A stretch of 21,813 bases of DNA from a virus. The position numbers were made by a program, and so were the translations under genes. Positions 6,997 to 14,564 of this stretch are shown in pieces. The notes under the pieces are model-generated. The model ran no database searches. It was not told the origin of the DNA and saw nothing but the letters and a program-made list of their open reading frames with translations. Position 1 is the stretch's first letter, and each line of letters opens with the position of its first letter. The stretch lies in IMG/VR virus record IMGVR_UViG_3300044644_001354, positions 1-21,813 of that record. One strand, 5' to 3'.

Positions 6997-8976
6997 TCAC
7001 ATGACCGCGATGCAACCATCGTCGCCAATCCAATAGGGAGCCGTGTCCCCATTGCACAGGCTCTCCAAGGCCCGCTTCGCGTGCTGCTTGCGCGTATCCC
7101 GCTTGCCATCAGTGGGCGCCGGCATGCGCTTCACGGCCTCGGCCAGCACGGGTCCGACCTCAATGCCTGCCGTCTGGCTCTTGGCCATCTCCTGAATCAC
7201 TGCGTTGACGATCACCTCGTTCGGCCCCAACTGGCGCAGCAAGCGCACGCCCTGGAGCTCAGCCTCGGCCACCACACAGGAGGTGACAGGCTCGAGGTCC
7301 TCATCCACGCCGACCTGCACCACGTCGAGCGCGAAGCCCCACTCCAGCCCATCCTCACCGTCCTTCGCCTTCGACAGGCGCAGCGCCCGCTGGCCCGACT
7401 CGGTGCGCACCACCTCGATCTCGGCGTCCGCGGCAGCGCGCAGCCCCGACCAGCCCCGGGCGCCCTTGGTCTGGTCCTTGCCACTGTGGTGGATCAGCAC
7501 CACCAGCGCGCCTGTGAGCTCGTGCAGGCGCTTGCAGTGGCCCAGCGCCTTGCCCATGTCCTCGCCCGCGTTCTCGTTGGCCCCTGGCGTGGTCTGCGCC
7601 AGCGTGTCCACCACGATGACGCTGGTGTCGCCGGCCGCCAGCACGCCCGCGGCGAGGTCCTTCGCGTCCTCCAGCAGCATCAGGTTCGGCGCCCCGTTGA
7701 GCACGCTCACGGGCACCTGGGTGAGGTCGACCTTGTGGTGCTGGGCGTAGGCCGCCAGGCGCTTGCGGAACCCGTCAGCGCCCTCCGCAGCCACGTAGGC
7801 CACCCTCCCCTGCCGGACCTTGCGACCGCGCCAGGGGCGGCCCTGGGCAATGGCCAGCGCCAGGTCCAGCACGACGAACGACTTGCCTGCACCGCTGGCG
7901 CCGTAGATGACCGCCAGGCCCGACTGCGGCAGCACCCCCTTCACGATCCAGGGCGATGCGGTGGCGCTGGCGAAGGTGTGCACCGGCTCGAACTGAAACC
8001 GCAGCGGCTTGCCGCTGGCCTTGGCCGCCTCCACCGTCTCGGTCACGAGCACCTCGAACTCCTCGGCGCTGGCCGGGGCACCACCTGCAAGGGATGCGCC
8101 GTGCTCGTTGGCCAGGTGCACGAAGCTCTTGCCGGTGACCACCGGGCCTGCACCCTTGCCGAAGCTGTCCCACCGCTGGCGCAGGATGTCGCGGCCGGGG
8201 AACTTCGCACCTCGCTCGCTCCAATCGCACCAGTAGTCGAACCCCTCGCCCCGCGTCTCGTGGTGCAGCGCCATGCCGACCTGGAGCCACTCGTCGTGGC
8301 CGGTGTCGGGGTCAAGGTGCTCGAGGCCCTGCTCGATCTGGCTGGGCGTGAGGCCCAGCACCGGGTCGTCGTGGCTGGTGGTCGGCCCGTCCTTGCGCTG
8401 GAACCGCTGGCGCACCAAGCCCATCACCTCCTCCCCGATCGGGGCCACGGTGTTCTCGTTGCCGAGCACGTCGCAGATCTCCAGGCGGTTGCCGGTGACG
8501 GTCACGAACCCCTTGGTGCTGAAGGTCTCGAACCCGTAGGCACCCTCGAATGACTTGCGGTTGAACAGCAGGCCACGCAGCAGCACCCGCACGCCGGTGC
8601 CCGACGGGCTCCACTCCGCGTAGCTGGTCGATGCGATCGCCTCCACCTCAGGGTGGAGCTGGCCACCGCTGACGCATCGGTCGAAGTCGAGCGCGGTCAG
8701 GTTCCAGTCAGGCAGCAGTGCGATGCCCACGCCGTCGAACCCGCGGCGGGCGGCTGCACTGCGTGCGGCGTCGAACGTGGTGAGCTGCTGCCTGTCCTCG
8801 GGGGAGCCCTGCTGCCCCTGGCGGCGTCGCCCGTTGGGGTAGTACGGGACCTTGCGGGGCTTGTCCTCGCCCTCGTGGTACTCGAGCCGCCACATCAGCC
8901 AGCCCGGGATCTCCCGCAGCTCATCTGGGACTGTGACGGTGTTGAGGTGTGCGCTGAGTTTGGTCACGGCGGTCAT
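6997..8976 (-). CDS. Replicative primase-helicase (Prim-Pol, PriCT and RepA-like ATPase)
   Basis: The 659-residue product joins three parts. Residues about 15-190 look like an archaeo-eukaryotic primase-polymerase, with LDFDR (96-100), SPSGTGVR (123-130) and FSTKGFVTVTG (152-162) as its active-site blocks. Residues about 205-295 match a PriCT-type domain (DEWLQVGMALHHET, YWCDWSERG). Residues about 345-560 are a RecA-fold ATPase with Walker A GASGAGKS (359-366), Walker B VIVVDTLAQ (453-461) and VLIHHSGKD (493-501). It would prime and unwind phage DNA. It starts 2 bases after the methyltransferase stop and ends at the candidate origin. Confidence 0.88.
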   Translation of the reverse strand: MTAVTKLSAHLNTVTVPDELREIPGWLMWRLEYHEGEDKPRKVPYYPNGRRRQGQQGSPEDRQQLTTFDAARSAAARRGFDGVGIALLPDWNLTALDFDRCVSGGQLHPEVEAIASTSYAEWSPSGTGVRVLLRGLLFNRKSFEGAYGFETFSTKGFVTVTGNRLEICDVLGNENTVAPIGEEVMGLVRQRFQRKDGPTTSHDDPVLGLTPSQIEQGLEHLDPDTGHDEWLQVGMALHHETRGEGFDYWCDWSERGAKFPGRDILRQRWDSFGKGAGPVVTGKSFVHLANEHGASLAGGAPASAEEFEVLVTETVEAAKASGKPLRFQFEPVHTFASATASPWIVKGVLPQSGLAVIYGASGAGKSFVVLDLALAIAQGRPWRGRKVRQGRVAYVAAEGADGFRKRLAAYAQHHKVDLTQVPVSVLNGAPNLMLLEDAKDLAAGVLAAGDTSVIVVDTLAQTTPGANENAGEDMGKALGHCKRLHELTGALVVLIHHSGKDQTKGARGWSGLRAAADAEIEVVRTESGQRALRLSKAKDGEDGLEWGFALDVVQVGVDEDLEPVTSCVVAEAELQGVRLLRQLGPNEVIVNAVIQEMAKSQTAGIEVGPVLAEAVKRMPAPTDGKRDTRKQHAKRALESLCNGDTAPYWIGDDGCIAVM

Positions 8977-8978
8977 GG

Positions 8979-10655
8979 TCAGACGAGGTTGGCAAGGCAG
9001 TCGATGCGTGCGCCTATCCAGCGCACCACTGGAACAGCCCAGCTATTGCCGAGCGCCTTGTAGCGCGGCCCATCAGGGCAATCGCTTGCGGGCTTCTTGC
9101 GCCACGGGATGGCGGTGTAGTTGTCTGGGAAGCCTTGCAGGCGCTCGCACTCGACGGGAGTGAGGCGTCGGACTTGCATGGCCGGCTGCTTGATGACGGC
9201 TGGTCGGTTTGCGTGGCCGCTCATCCCCATGTTGGCGTCAATCGTCCCGGCGATGTCATCCTCCATCCAATACCCTTGACCAGACTCCCGCATGGCGTGC
9301 ATCACCGCCGCCGTCGCGCACCCCTGCCTGCTGCCGGTGCCAATGGCATGGCACAAATCGGCGCTGCTGATCGGGTCTTGCGTGGGGTGGAAGGCGATGG
9401 CTTGCGGTTGACCGCCGCCAGTGGGCGATGGTTGCGTCAGTGTGAAGGCCAGATCGTCCTGCCATTTTGGTGTGGCGTCTGGTCTGATCGCCACGGGAGC
9501 GGCTATCGCGCCAACACCAATCCCGCCACGCCCACCGTTGGGCGTCAGCAGCGCATTGGCTGTGCCGTCCTGCCGATACTCAAGCTGGTGCGTATCGCCT
9601 CGGCCACGGATGGCTAGGGTGTAGGGCTGCGTCACCGGCACCAGCATCGGTCCCGAGCTGGTGTCGCTGCTGTCGGGCTGCTTGCCGTAGTTGCTGGTCA
9701 GCGTGGGAGCGATGTCACGATGCACCGGCACCAGCGGAGTCCCCCGCCCCGTGCCGTCCTCGCTGGCGTCAAAGCCTTCGCCGCGCAGTGTGTGGACGGT
9801 TGCCGGGTAGGCCGCAATCGGCGCCTCATGGTTGCAAGTCAGCGTCGGGCCACGGTCGAAGCCGATCTCGGCCCCGCCTTGACCGTGCGCCATGGTGATG
9901 ACCTGCAGGGAGTCAGCGCTGTCTACATCGCGGCCAAGCCCGTTTGAGCCACCGCCGTTAGAGCAGCCTGCAATTGTGGGGGCAGCGTTTTGCCACGCTT
10001 CTCTGCTCGGCGCAGTATCCCTGCGCACGCCGTCGAACTCAAAAAGAACCGCTGCGGGATCGAACCCGTCTCGAGCACTTGCGACAACGAACACACGGCG
10101 GCGTCGTTGGGCCACTCCGAAGTATTGGGCGTCGAGGACTCGCCACGCCACTGCTCTCTGGGGGCCAAACACACAACCAGCGTTCTGCCACTTCCCCCCT
10201 GGTGGCTGGAGTGGATCATCTTCGCCGGCAAGTCCCGCAAGAAAGCATCCAAAGGCGTTGTCTTTGGTGTTGAGGACTCCGGGTACGTTCTCCCAGAACA
10301 CGATGCAGGGGTCTTGGCCGTCGGTGCGGCGCTGGTCGTCGATGGCATTGGCGATCTCACAAAAGACCAGCGACAGGTTGCCGCGGGCGTCGTCAAGGGA
10401 CCGGCGCAAACCGGCAACGGAAAAGGCTTGGCACGGCGTGCCGCCGCACAGGATGTCGGGAGCCTCCACCACACCCAGCGCGATCAATGCCGCGATCTCG
10501 GTCATGCTTCCCAGGTTGGGGACCTCCGGGTAGTGATGCCCCAGCACCTCACTGGGGAAGGGTTCAATCTCCGAGAACCACGCGGCCTTCCAGCCCAGCG
10601 GTCCCCACGCAACGCTCGCGGCCTCAATGCCGCTGCACACAGATCCGAATCTCAC
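8979..10655 (-). CDS. DNA cytosine-C5 methyltransferase
   Basis: The 558-residue product carries the standard C5 motifs: SAM-binding FGSVCSGIEAAS (3-14), catalytic GGTPCQAFSVAG with Cys75, ENVPG (122-126), QRRRRVF (183-189), and late RRLTPVECERLQGFPDNYT and ALGNSWAVPV blocks. Between motifs VIII and IX lies an unusually long region (about 190-495) with repeated short PTL(T/S)-like units followed by Gly-rich stretches (PTIAG, PTLTC, PTLTS, FTLTQ, GTIDA). This should hold the target-recognition part. No restriction enzyme is adjacent, so it is probably an orphan enzyme protecting phage DNA. It lies between the Cro-like regulator and the primase, with 2-base gaps on both sides. Confidence 0.9.
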   Translation of the reverse strand: MRFGSVCSGIEAASVAWGPLGWKAAWFSEIEPFPSEVLGHHYPEVPNLGSMTEIAALIALGVVEAPDILCGGTPCQAFSVAGLRRSLDDARGNLSLVFCEIANAIDDQRRTDGQDPCIVFWENVPGVLNTKDNAFGCFLAGLAGEDDPLQPPGGKWQNAGCVFGPQRAVAWRVLDAQYFGVAQRRRRVFVVASARDGFDPAAVLFEFDGVRRDTAPSREAWQNAAPTIAGCSNGGGSNGLGRDVDSADSLQVITMAHGQGGAEIGFDRGPTLTCNHEAPIAAYPATVHTLRGEGFDASEDGTGRGTPLVPVHRDIAPTLTSNYGKQPDSSDTSSGPMLVPVTQPYTLAIRGRGDTHQLEYRQDGTANALLTPNGGRGGIGVGAIAAPVAIRPDATPKWQDDLAFTLTQPSPTGGGQPQAIAFHPTQDPISSADLCHAIGTGSRQGCATAAVMHAMRESGQGYWMEDDIAGTIDANMGMSGHANRPAVIKQPAMQVRRLTPVECERLQGFPDNYTAIPWRKKPASDCPDGPRYKALGNSWAVPVVRWIGARIDCLANLV

Positions 10656-10657
10656 GC

Positions 10658-11011
10658 TCAGTCGGCGGTGCCGCCCTCAGACTCGGCAAACAGATCCGCC
10701 TGACGCGGATCAACGATCGGGAAGTGCGAGGCGACGGCGCGGTCGCCGAGGCACCGCCTCGCGTACTCGCACCCGCGGCAGGCCTCTGCCACGTCGGTGC
10801 GGTAGACGATCGGCAGCCGGCCCTTGCTGGCCTTGGCCATCGCCTTGGTCGCGGCCTCGATCTCGCCAGCGCGCGACGCGCTTACCTCGCGGAAGCCGCC
10901 CGCGTAGTGGTACAGCATGGCCCTCGAGGTGCCGACCGTCTGGGCCAGCGCCTCCTGCTCCTGGGGGGTGGCGGCCATCATCCAGGCCTTCATGGGGGTA
11001 ATCGTGCTCAT
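10658..11011 (-). CDS. Cro/YdaS-like regulator with Cys motif
   Basis: I place the start at ATG 11009-11011 (117 residues, MSTITPMKAWMMAATPQEQE). A longer frame runs upstream through the control region but adds no conserved-looking sequence. Residues about 15-50 form a YdaS/Cro-type helix-turn-helix (EQEALAQTVGTSRAMLYHYAGGFREVSASRAGEIEAA). The C-terminal half has an ACRGCEYARRC motif (Cys78, Cys81, Cys87). It is divergent from the repressor and first in the leftward unit, the position of a Cro-type lytic regulator. The HTH and position support the call; the role of the cysteines is unknown. Confidence 0.78.
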   Translation of the reverse strand: MSTITPMKAWMMAATPQEQEALAQTVGTSRAMLYHYAGGFREVSASRAGEIEAATKAMAKASKGRLPIVYRTDVAEACRGCEYARRCLGDRAVASHFPIVDPRQADLFAESEGGTAD

Positions 11012-11096
11012 GGCAGTCAATAGGTGAAGTGGGGGCCCGACTGTAGCATTTTGTAAAGTGCTTGCACAGCCTGCTATGACGTGCCAATGTAGGCGG
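11012..11096. promoter_or_regulatory. Divergent early control region
   Basis: This 85-base gap separates the divergent Cro-like and repressor genes. Rightward, TTGTAA (11051-11056) and TATGAC (11075-11080) are separated by 18 bases and could be the repressor promoter. Leftward, TACAGT (complement of 11040-11045) is a possible -10 for the lytic unit, but no good -35 is seen. Operator site A (11042-11057) overlaps the leftward -10 and the rightward -35, so one bound protein could affect both. Confidence 0.6.
11042..11057. promoter_or_regulatory. Operator site A
   Basis: TGTAGCATTTTGTAAA shares the left arm TGTAGCA with the other sites of the family; the right arm is degenerate (TTGTAAA). It nearly equals site E. 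It sits in the divergent promoter region. Confidence 0.6.
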
Positions 11097-11522
11097 GTGA
11101 TCACGGTCTACGACACGAGGCGGGAGAACCTGCGCCGGCTCATCGGCCAGTGGGGCGGGCCCACCTCCCTGTCTCGCAAGCTCGGCCACGCGAACGGGTC
11201 CTACCTGGCGCAGATCGCCGGGCCCAGGCCGTCGCGCGAGATCAGCGAGAAGACCGCACGCGAGATCGAGACGAAGCTGGGCCTGCCGGCCGGCTGGATG
11301 GACCAGGACCACCCGGCCGGGGGCCAACCACTCAACGACCAAGCATTGACTGAGGTCGTCAAGGCGGTGGCCACCGTGCTTCGTGACGCGGGTCTCAGAC
11401 CTGACCCCGAGACCTACGGCACCCTTGTGCAACTCGCCTACGACCGTGCCAAGCTGACCGGCCGTCTAGACGAGAACCACATCAAGCAACTGACCAACCT
11501 ATTCCGGGGGAGCGGCAAGTGA
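11097..11522 (+). CDS. Putative phage repressor (HTH, no peptidase domain)
   Basis: I choose GTG 11097-11099 (141 residues, starting with ITVYDTRRENLRRL after the first residue). ATG 11076 is in frame but would overlap the predicted -10. Residues about 6-65 form an XRE/Cro-like helix-turn-helix: LRRLIGQWGGPTSLSRKLGH, NGSYLAQIAGP, REISEKTAREIETKLGLPAGWMD. The last 65 residues are helical, with no LexA/S24 self-cleaving domain. Its divergent placement from a Cro-like gene and the operator in between point to the lysogeny repressor. The family form is common in Burkholderiales phages; the repressor role here is inferred from context. Confidence 0.75.
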   Translation: MITVYDTRRENLRRLIGQWGGPTSLSRKLGHANGSYLAQIAGPRPSREISEKTAREIETKLGLPAGWMDQDHPAGGQPLNDQALTEVVKAVATVLRDAGLRPDPETYGTLVQLAYDRAKLTGRLDENHIKQLTNLFRGSGK

Positions 11523-11671
11523 GCAACGAAGAGATCAAGCAGAGGATCGCGTACCTGATCGAGCACGGCGGTGTGTGGGACGACCCGTTGGGGGATCTGC
11601 GGCGGCAGGTGCGGTGGGCCTTGGCTATCTCGCTGGTGACCCTGCTGCTAGTGACCCTGCTGCACCTCTGA
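11519..11671 (+). CDS. Membrane miniprotein coupled to repressor
   Basis: GTG 11519-11521 overlaps the repressor stop (GTGA). The 50-residue product has a charged N-terminal half (SNEEIKQRIAYLIEHGGVWDDPLGDLRRQVR) and one C-terminal membrane segment (WALAISLVTLLLVTLLHL). I do not recognise a family. Translational coupling means it would be made whenever the repressor is made, so lysogenic expression is plausible, for example in exclusion or host interaction; this is a guess. It ends just ahead of a terminator. Confidence 0.6.
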   Translation: MSNEEIKQRIAYLIEHGGVWDDPLGDLRRQVRWALAISLVTLLLVTLLHL

Positions 11672-11693
11672 TCTCGAGGTAGATGAACGAGAA

Positions 11694-11717
11694 CCCCACC
11701 AACGTGTGGGGTTTTTT
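11694..11717 (+). terminator. Rho-independent terminator after repressor operon
   Basis: CCCCAC (11694-11699), a 6-base loop, GTGGGG (11706-11711), then six T (11712-11717). It closes the repressor transcript and lies just before operator B, separating lysogenic from early lytic transcription. Confidence 0.88.
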
Positions 11718-11728
11718 GTTGCCTGCGT

Positions 11729-11744
11729 TTTAGCATGTGCTACA
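11729..11744. promoter_or_regulatory. Operator site B with overlapping promoter
   Basis: TTTAGCATGTGCTACA is an imperfect palindrome and is identical to site D. A possible promoter is TTGCCT (11719-11724), 16 bases, TACAGT (11741-11746); the -10 overlaps the right arm. The gene start lies about 35 bases downstream. Confidence 0.75.
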
Positions 11745-11778
11745 GTCGAGCCATCGACAACGCAACTGGAGCAACGAC

Positions 11779-12057
11779 ATGCCCGAACTCTATGACCACA
11801 AGGCCGCCATCGCCGGCCGAGTGCACCGCCGTCGCGTCGAGCGCCGGGTCTACCCGGCCCGCACGAAAGTGTGGTGCACCGCCGACTACGTGCGCGCCTA
11901 TTTCGCCCTGAACACTGCCCAGAGCGGGCGCTTCTACAAGTCAGCCGAGGTCCACGCCTACGCCCCTGGCGAGCAGTCGCACGCCGAGTGGTTCCAGACG
12001 ATGAGCCGCACCCTGCAGCACCCGGTCGACGACGTCGTGGTCGAAACCACTGATTGA
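11779..12057 (+). CDS. Hypothetical early protein, 92 aa
   Basis: ATG 11779-11781 has a GGAG ribosome site 9 bases upstream (MPELYDHKAAIAGRVHRRRV). The product is basic in its first third, then WCTADYVRAYFALNTAQSGRF, and ends acidic. No motif or family is recognised. It is the first gene behind operator B, so probably among the earliest lytic genes; such genes often encode host-takeover or regulatory proteins, which is only an inference from position. A second operator (site C) follows the stop, so this gene may form its own transcript. Confidence 0.7.
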   Translation: MPELYDHKAAIAGRVHRRRVERRVYPARTKVWCTADYVRAYFALNTAQSGRFYKSAEVHAYAPGEQSHAEWFQTMSRTLQHPVDDVVVETTD

Positions 12058-12071
12058 CCCCTTCCCCCACC

Positions 12072-12089
12072 CTGTAGCGTCTGCTACAG
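12072..12089. promoter_or_regulatory. Operator site C (strongest palindrome)
   Basis: CTGTAGCGTCTGCTACAG has two perfect 7-base arms around a 4-base centre. The right arm carries the TACAGT -10-like hexamer (12085-12090). No convincing -35 is seen. A half-site TGCTAAA follows at 12105-12111. Confidence 0.75.
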
Positions 12090-12125
12090 TTCATTCCCCG
12101 CAACTGCTAAACCGAAAGGTTACCT

Positions 12126-12590
12126 GTGAGCATCAACGTCACCCTCACCTTCGCGGACGTCAGCGAGCTGCTGACGTTCTTCACCACCATCCAGGCGCCG
12201 GCCAGTGGCGTGAAGGTCCAGCCCGCAACTGCGGAGGCGGCCATCGCCCCAAAGTCCGCGAAGCCGGCGGCCAAGCCGGCACCCGCTGCGCAGACTGCCC
12301 CTTCCGCTCCTACTGCCGAGGCGGCCCAACCCCCGGCACCCGCTGCGCCCGCGCCGAGCACGCCGCAGCCGGTGGCCGAGACGCCCACGGCAGCACCTGC
12401 CGCTGCGAGCTCTGTCGCCTACCCTGACCTGCAGAAGGCGGTGCTGACCCTGCACAAGCTGGACCCGACCGCGGCGGTGCCGATCGCCAAAAGCCTGGGC
12501 GCCGACACGTTCAAGGCGCTGCGCCAAGACCAGTGGGCCGAGGCCCACCGCCTGGTGACCGAGGCCATCACCGTCCGGAGCGCAGCGTGA
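12126..12590 (+). CDS. Two-domain protein with Ala/Pro linker
   Basis: The start is GTG 12126-12128 behind AAAGG. The 154-residue product has a short N-terminal segment (SINVTLTFADVSELLTFFTTIQ, about 2-23), a long Ala/Pro/Thr linker (about 30-100), and a helical C-terminal domain (YPDLQKAVLTLHKLDP, IAKSLGADTFKALRQDQWAEAHRLVTEAI). The C-terminal LGADTFKALRxDQWAEAHRL pattern resembles small tail domains in phage replication or recombination proteins, but no function is known to me. It overlaps the DUF2800 start (GTGA), so it probably works with that nuclease and the DUF2815 protein. Confidence 0.75.
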   Translation: MSINVTLTFADVSELLTFFTTIQAPASGVKVQPATAEAAIAPKSAKPAAKPAPAAQTAPSAPTAEAAQPPAPAAPAPSTPQPVAETPTAAPAAASSVAYPDLQKAVLTLHKLDPTAAVPIAKSLGADTFKALRQDQWAEAHRLVTEAITVRSAA

Positions 12591-13852
12591 CCGAGGCCGC
12601 CCACTCCAAGCTGAGTGCGTCGGCGGCCGACCGCTGGATGGCCTGCCCGGGCAGCGTCGTGCTGTCCGAGGGCCAGCCCGACAACACCAGCGAGTACGCC
12701 GCCTGGGGCAGCGTCGCGCACAGGGTGGCCGACGAGTGCCTGACCAAGTCCAAAGACCCGGTCACGTTCATCGGCCTGAAGTACAACCAAGACGGTTACA
12801 CGTTCACGGTCGATGACGAGATGGCCGACTGCGTGCAGACCTACCTCGGCAACCTGCGCGAGATGACCGCGGGCGCGGACCTGTTTGAGTCCGAGACCCG
12901 CACCAACTACAGCACCTGGCTCAACGTCGACCAGGCTCTAGCCTGGGGCACGGCCGACGCCACCGCGCTGATCGGCACCGAGCTGCAGGTGCATGACCTC
13001 AAGACCGGCCGCGGTGTTGAGGTCGACGCGGTCGAGAACAGCCAGATGATGCTCTACGCCGGCGGCAAGCTGCTGGAGATGGAAGCGCTCGGCATTGAGG
13101 TCGAGACCGTGCGCCTCGTGATCCACCAGCCCCGCGTGCGCCAGGCGCCCAGCGAGTGGCACCTGACGCGTGACGAGCTGGCCGACTGGCTCATGGGTGA
13201 CGCCCGCCAGGCCGCCCAGCGCGTGCTGGTGGCCAAGGAAACGCACGGCACCAGCAAGTGGGACGAGACGTTCCTGCGCTCGGGCGACCAGTGCCGCTGG
13301 TGCCGCGCCAAGGCTACGTGCCCAGCGCTGCGCAACGAGGTATCCATTGAGGTGCATGGCGTGGCCGCCGCGTCGCCAGATGAGTTCGCTGACTTTGTCA
13401 CCGCAACACCCAACGCCGCACTGCCTTCCGATGCTAATTGGCTCGCAGCCTGCCTGTCCAAGGTCGACCTGATCGAGGACTGGTGCTCGGCCATCCGCGC
13501 CGAGTCGCTGCGCCGACTGTCGGCCGGTGCGCCTGTGCCCGGCTACAAGCTGGTGCAGGGCAAGCGCGGCAACCGCCAGTGGGCCGATCCTGCCGAGGCA
13601 GAGAAGGTGCTGCGCGAGCAGTTCCGACTGCCCGTCGAGAAGGCCTACGACCTGAAGCTGATCAGCCCCACGACCGCCGAGAAGCTGGCCAAAGCCGGCG
13701 AGATCGGCCCCCGCCAGTGGGCCAAGGTCATCCCCCTCATCGTGCAACGAGACGGCGCCCCCAGCGTCGCCCCGGTGTCCGACAACCGTCCCGCGATCAC
13801 CGTCCAGCCGGTCGCGGAGGCTTTTGAAGTCCAGGCTGGCGACCTCGTCTGA
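12587..13852 (+). CDS. DUF2800-type RecB/Cas4-like nuclease
   Basis: The GTG start (12587-12589) overlaps the previous stop; 421 residues (begins VTEAAHSKLSASAADRWMACPGS). The HSxxSPSxxxRWxxCPGS-like opening, GTADA (121-125), HDLKTGRG (136-143) and Q153MMLYA match the PD-(D/E)XK core of DUF2800 phage exonucleases. Cys20 together with Cys236, Cys239 and Cys245 (QCRWCRAKATCPAL) could hold an iron-sulfur cluster as in AddB and Cas4. It probably processes DNA ends in recombination-linked replication. The DUF2815 gene follows 14 bases downstream, a standing pair in many phages. Confidence 0.85.
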   Translation: MTEAAHSKLSASAADRWMACPGSVVLSEGQPDNTSEYAAWGSVAHRVADECLTKSKDPVTFIGLKYNQDGYTFTVDDEMADCVQTYLGNLREMTAGADLFESETRTNYSTWLNVDQALAWGTADATALIGTELQVHDLKTGRGVEVDAVENSQMMLYAGGKLLEMEALGIEVETVRLVIHQPRVRQAPSEWHLTRDELADWLMGDARQAAQRVLVAKETHGTSKWDETFLRSGDQCRWCRAKATCPALRNEVSIEVHGVAAASPDEFADFVTATPNAALPSDANWLAACLSKVDLIEDWCSAIRAESLRRLSAGAPVPGYKLVQGKRGNRQWADPAEAEKVLREQFRLPVEKAYDLKLISPTTAEKLAKAGEIGPRQWAKVIPLIVQRDGAPSVAPVSDNRPAITVQPVAEAFEVQAGDLV

Positions 13853-13866
13853 AAGGAACCTGAACC

Positions 13867-14457
13867 ATGACTACCCCTACCCGCTTCCGCCTGGACAACG
13901 TCCGCGTCGACTGGCCCAACCTCTTCAAGGGCGAGCAGTTCCAGGGCACCGGCAGCTACCGCTGCGGCGCCGCACTGATCGTGCCGGGCGACCACCCCCA
14001 ACTGCCGGTGATCAACGCCGCAATCGAGGAGGCCGCCAAGGCAAAGATGAAGGACGCGACCAAGGCCGCGCTGTTCATCAAGTCCGCCCGCGCCAAGGGC
14101 AAGGTCTGCCTGTCCGACGGCGACCTCAAGGCCGCCAAGAACCCGCACTACGAAGGCACCTGGGTGCTGTCGGCCAACTGCAAGGGCGGCGACACCGAGG
14201 CCGAGGCTGAGAAGCCCACGGTCTACGACCAGTTCCGCAACCAGGTCACCGACCCGGCCAAGAACCCGATCTACCGCGGGTGCTACGTGAACGCGCTGGT
14301 CGAGGTCTACGCCGACAACCGCTACGGCGAGCAGGTCAACTGCAAGCTGGTGGGCATCCAGTTCCGCAAGGACGGTGACGCCTTCGGCAGCGCGCCGGCC
14401 CGGGCCGATGACTTCGACGACGTGGCCGAGGGCGCTGACGCCGACGCCTTCGTCTGA
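13867..14457 (+). CDS. DUF2815-type single-strand DNA-binding-like protein
   Basis: The 196-residue product (MTTPTRFRLDNVRVDWPNLF...) matches DUF2815: a VRxxWPNLFxxxxFxGxGSYRCGAALIV opening, GKVCLSDGD around 80, NPHYEGTWVLSANCKGG, and RGCYVNALVEVYADNRYGEQVNCKLVGIQFRKDGDAFG, ending in an acidic tail (DDFDDVAEGADADAFV). The predicted beta-rich body with acidic tail resembles single-strand-binding proteins, and members sit beside DUF2800 nucleases and phage polymerases. A good ribosome site (AAAGGA) precedes the ATG. The binding role is family-based inference. Confidence 0.82.
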   Translation: MTTPTRFRLDNVRVDWPNLFKGEQFQGTGSYRCGAALIVPGDHPQLPVINAAIEEAAKAKMKDATKAALFIKSARAKGKVCLSDGDLKAAKNPHYEGTWVLSANCKGGDTEAEAEKPTVYDQFRNQVTDPAKNPIYRGCYVNALVEVYADNRYGEQVNCKLVGIQFRKDGDAFGSAPARADDFDDVAEGADADAFV

Positions 14458-14474
14458 CCCGCCGAAAGCGGGTC
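14456..14474 (+). terminator. Hairpin at end of DUF2815 gene (possible weak terminator)
   Basis: GACCCGC, loop CGAAA, GCGGGTC form a perfect 7-bp stem that begins within the stop codon. No T-run follows, so it may instead protect the transcript end or slow transcription. Confidence 0.45.
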
Positions 14475-14523
14475 GCGCCTATCCTGCCCAGGCCTAGCCC
14501 ACCTGGTACAAAGCCCCTGCATC

Positions 14524-14564
14524 AGCGCCGCCGGCTCCCGCGCACTTGAACGGCCGGCGGCGCT
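14524..14564. repeat. 12-bp perfect inverted repeat before DNA polymerase gene
   Basis: AGCGCCGCCGGC (14524-14535) and its exact complement GCCGGCGGCGCT (14553-14564) flank a 17-base loop. It lies in the 168-base gap (14458-14625) between the DUF2815 and polymerase genes. Apart from the hairpin at 14456-14474 I see no other feature there. Confidence 0.75.

Noticed and set aside
6776-7057. 93-residue minus-strand frame across the repeat cluster
   Set aside because: The repeated Cys-Thr-Val pattern is only a translation of the iterons, and it overlaps the end of the primase gene.
12105-12111. Extra operator half-site TGCTAAA before the 12126 gene
   Set aside because: Only one arm, so too weak to count as a site, though it may assist site C.
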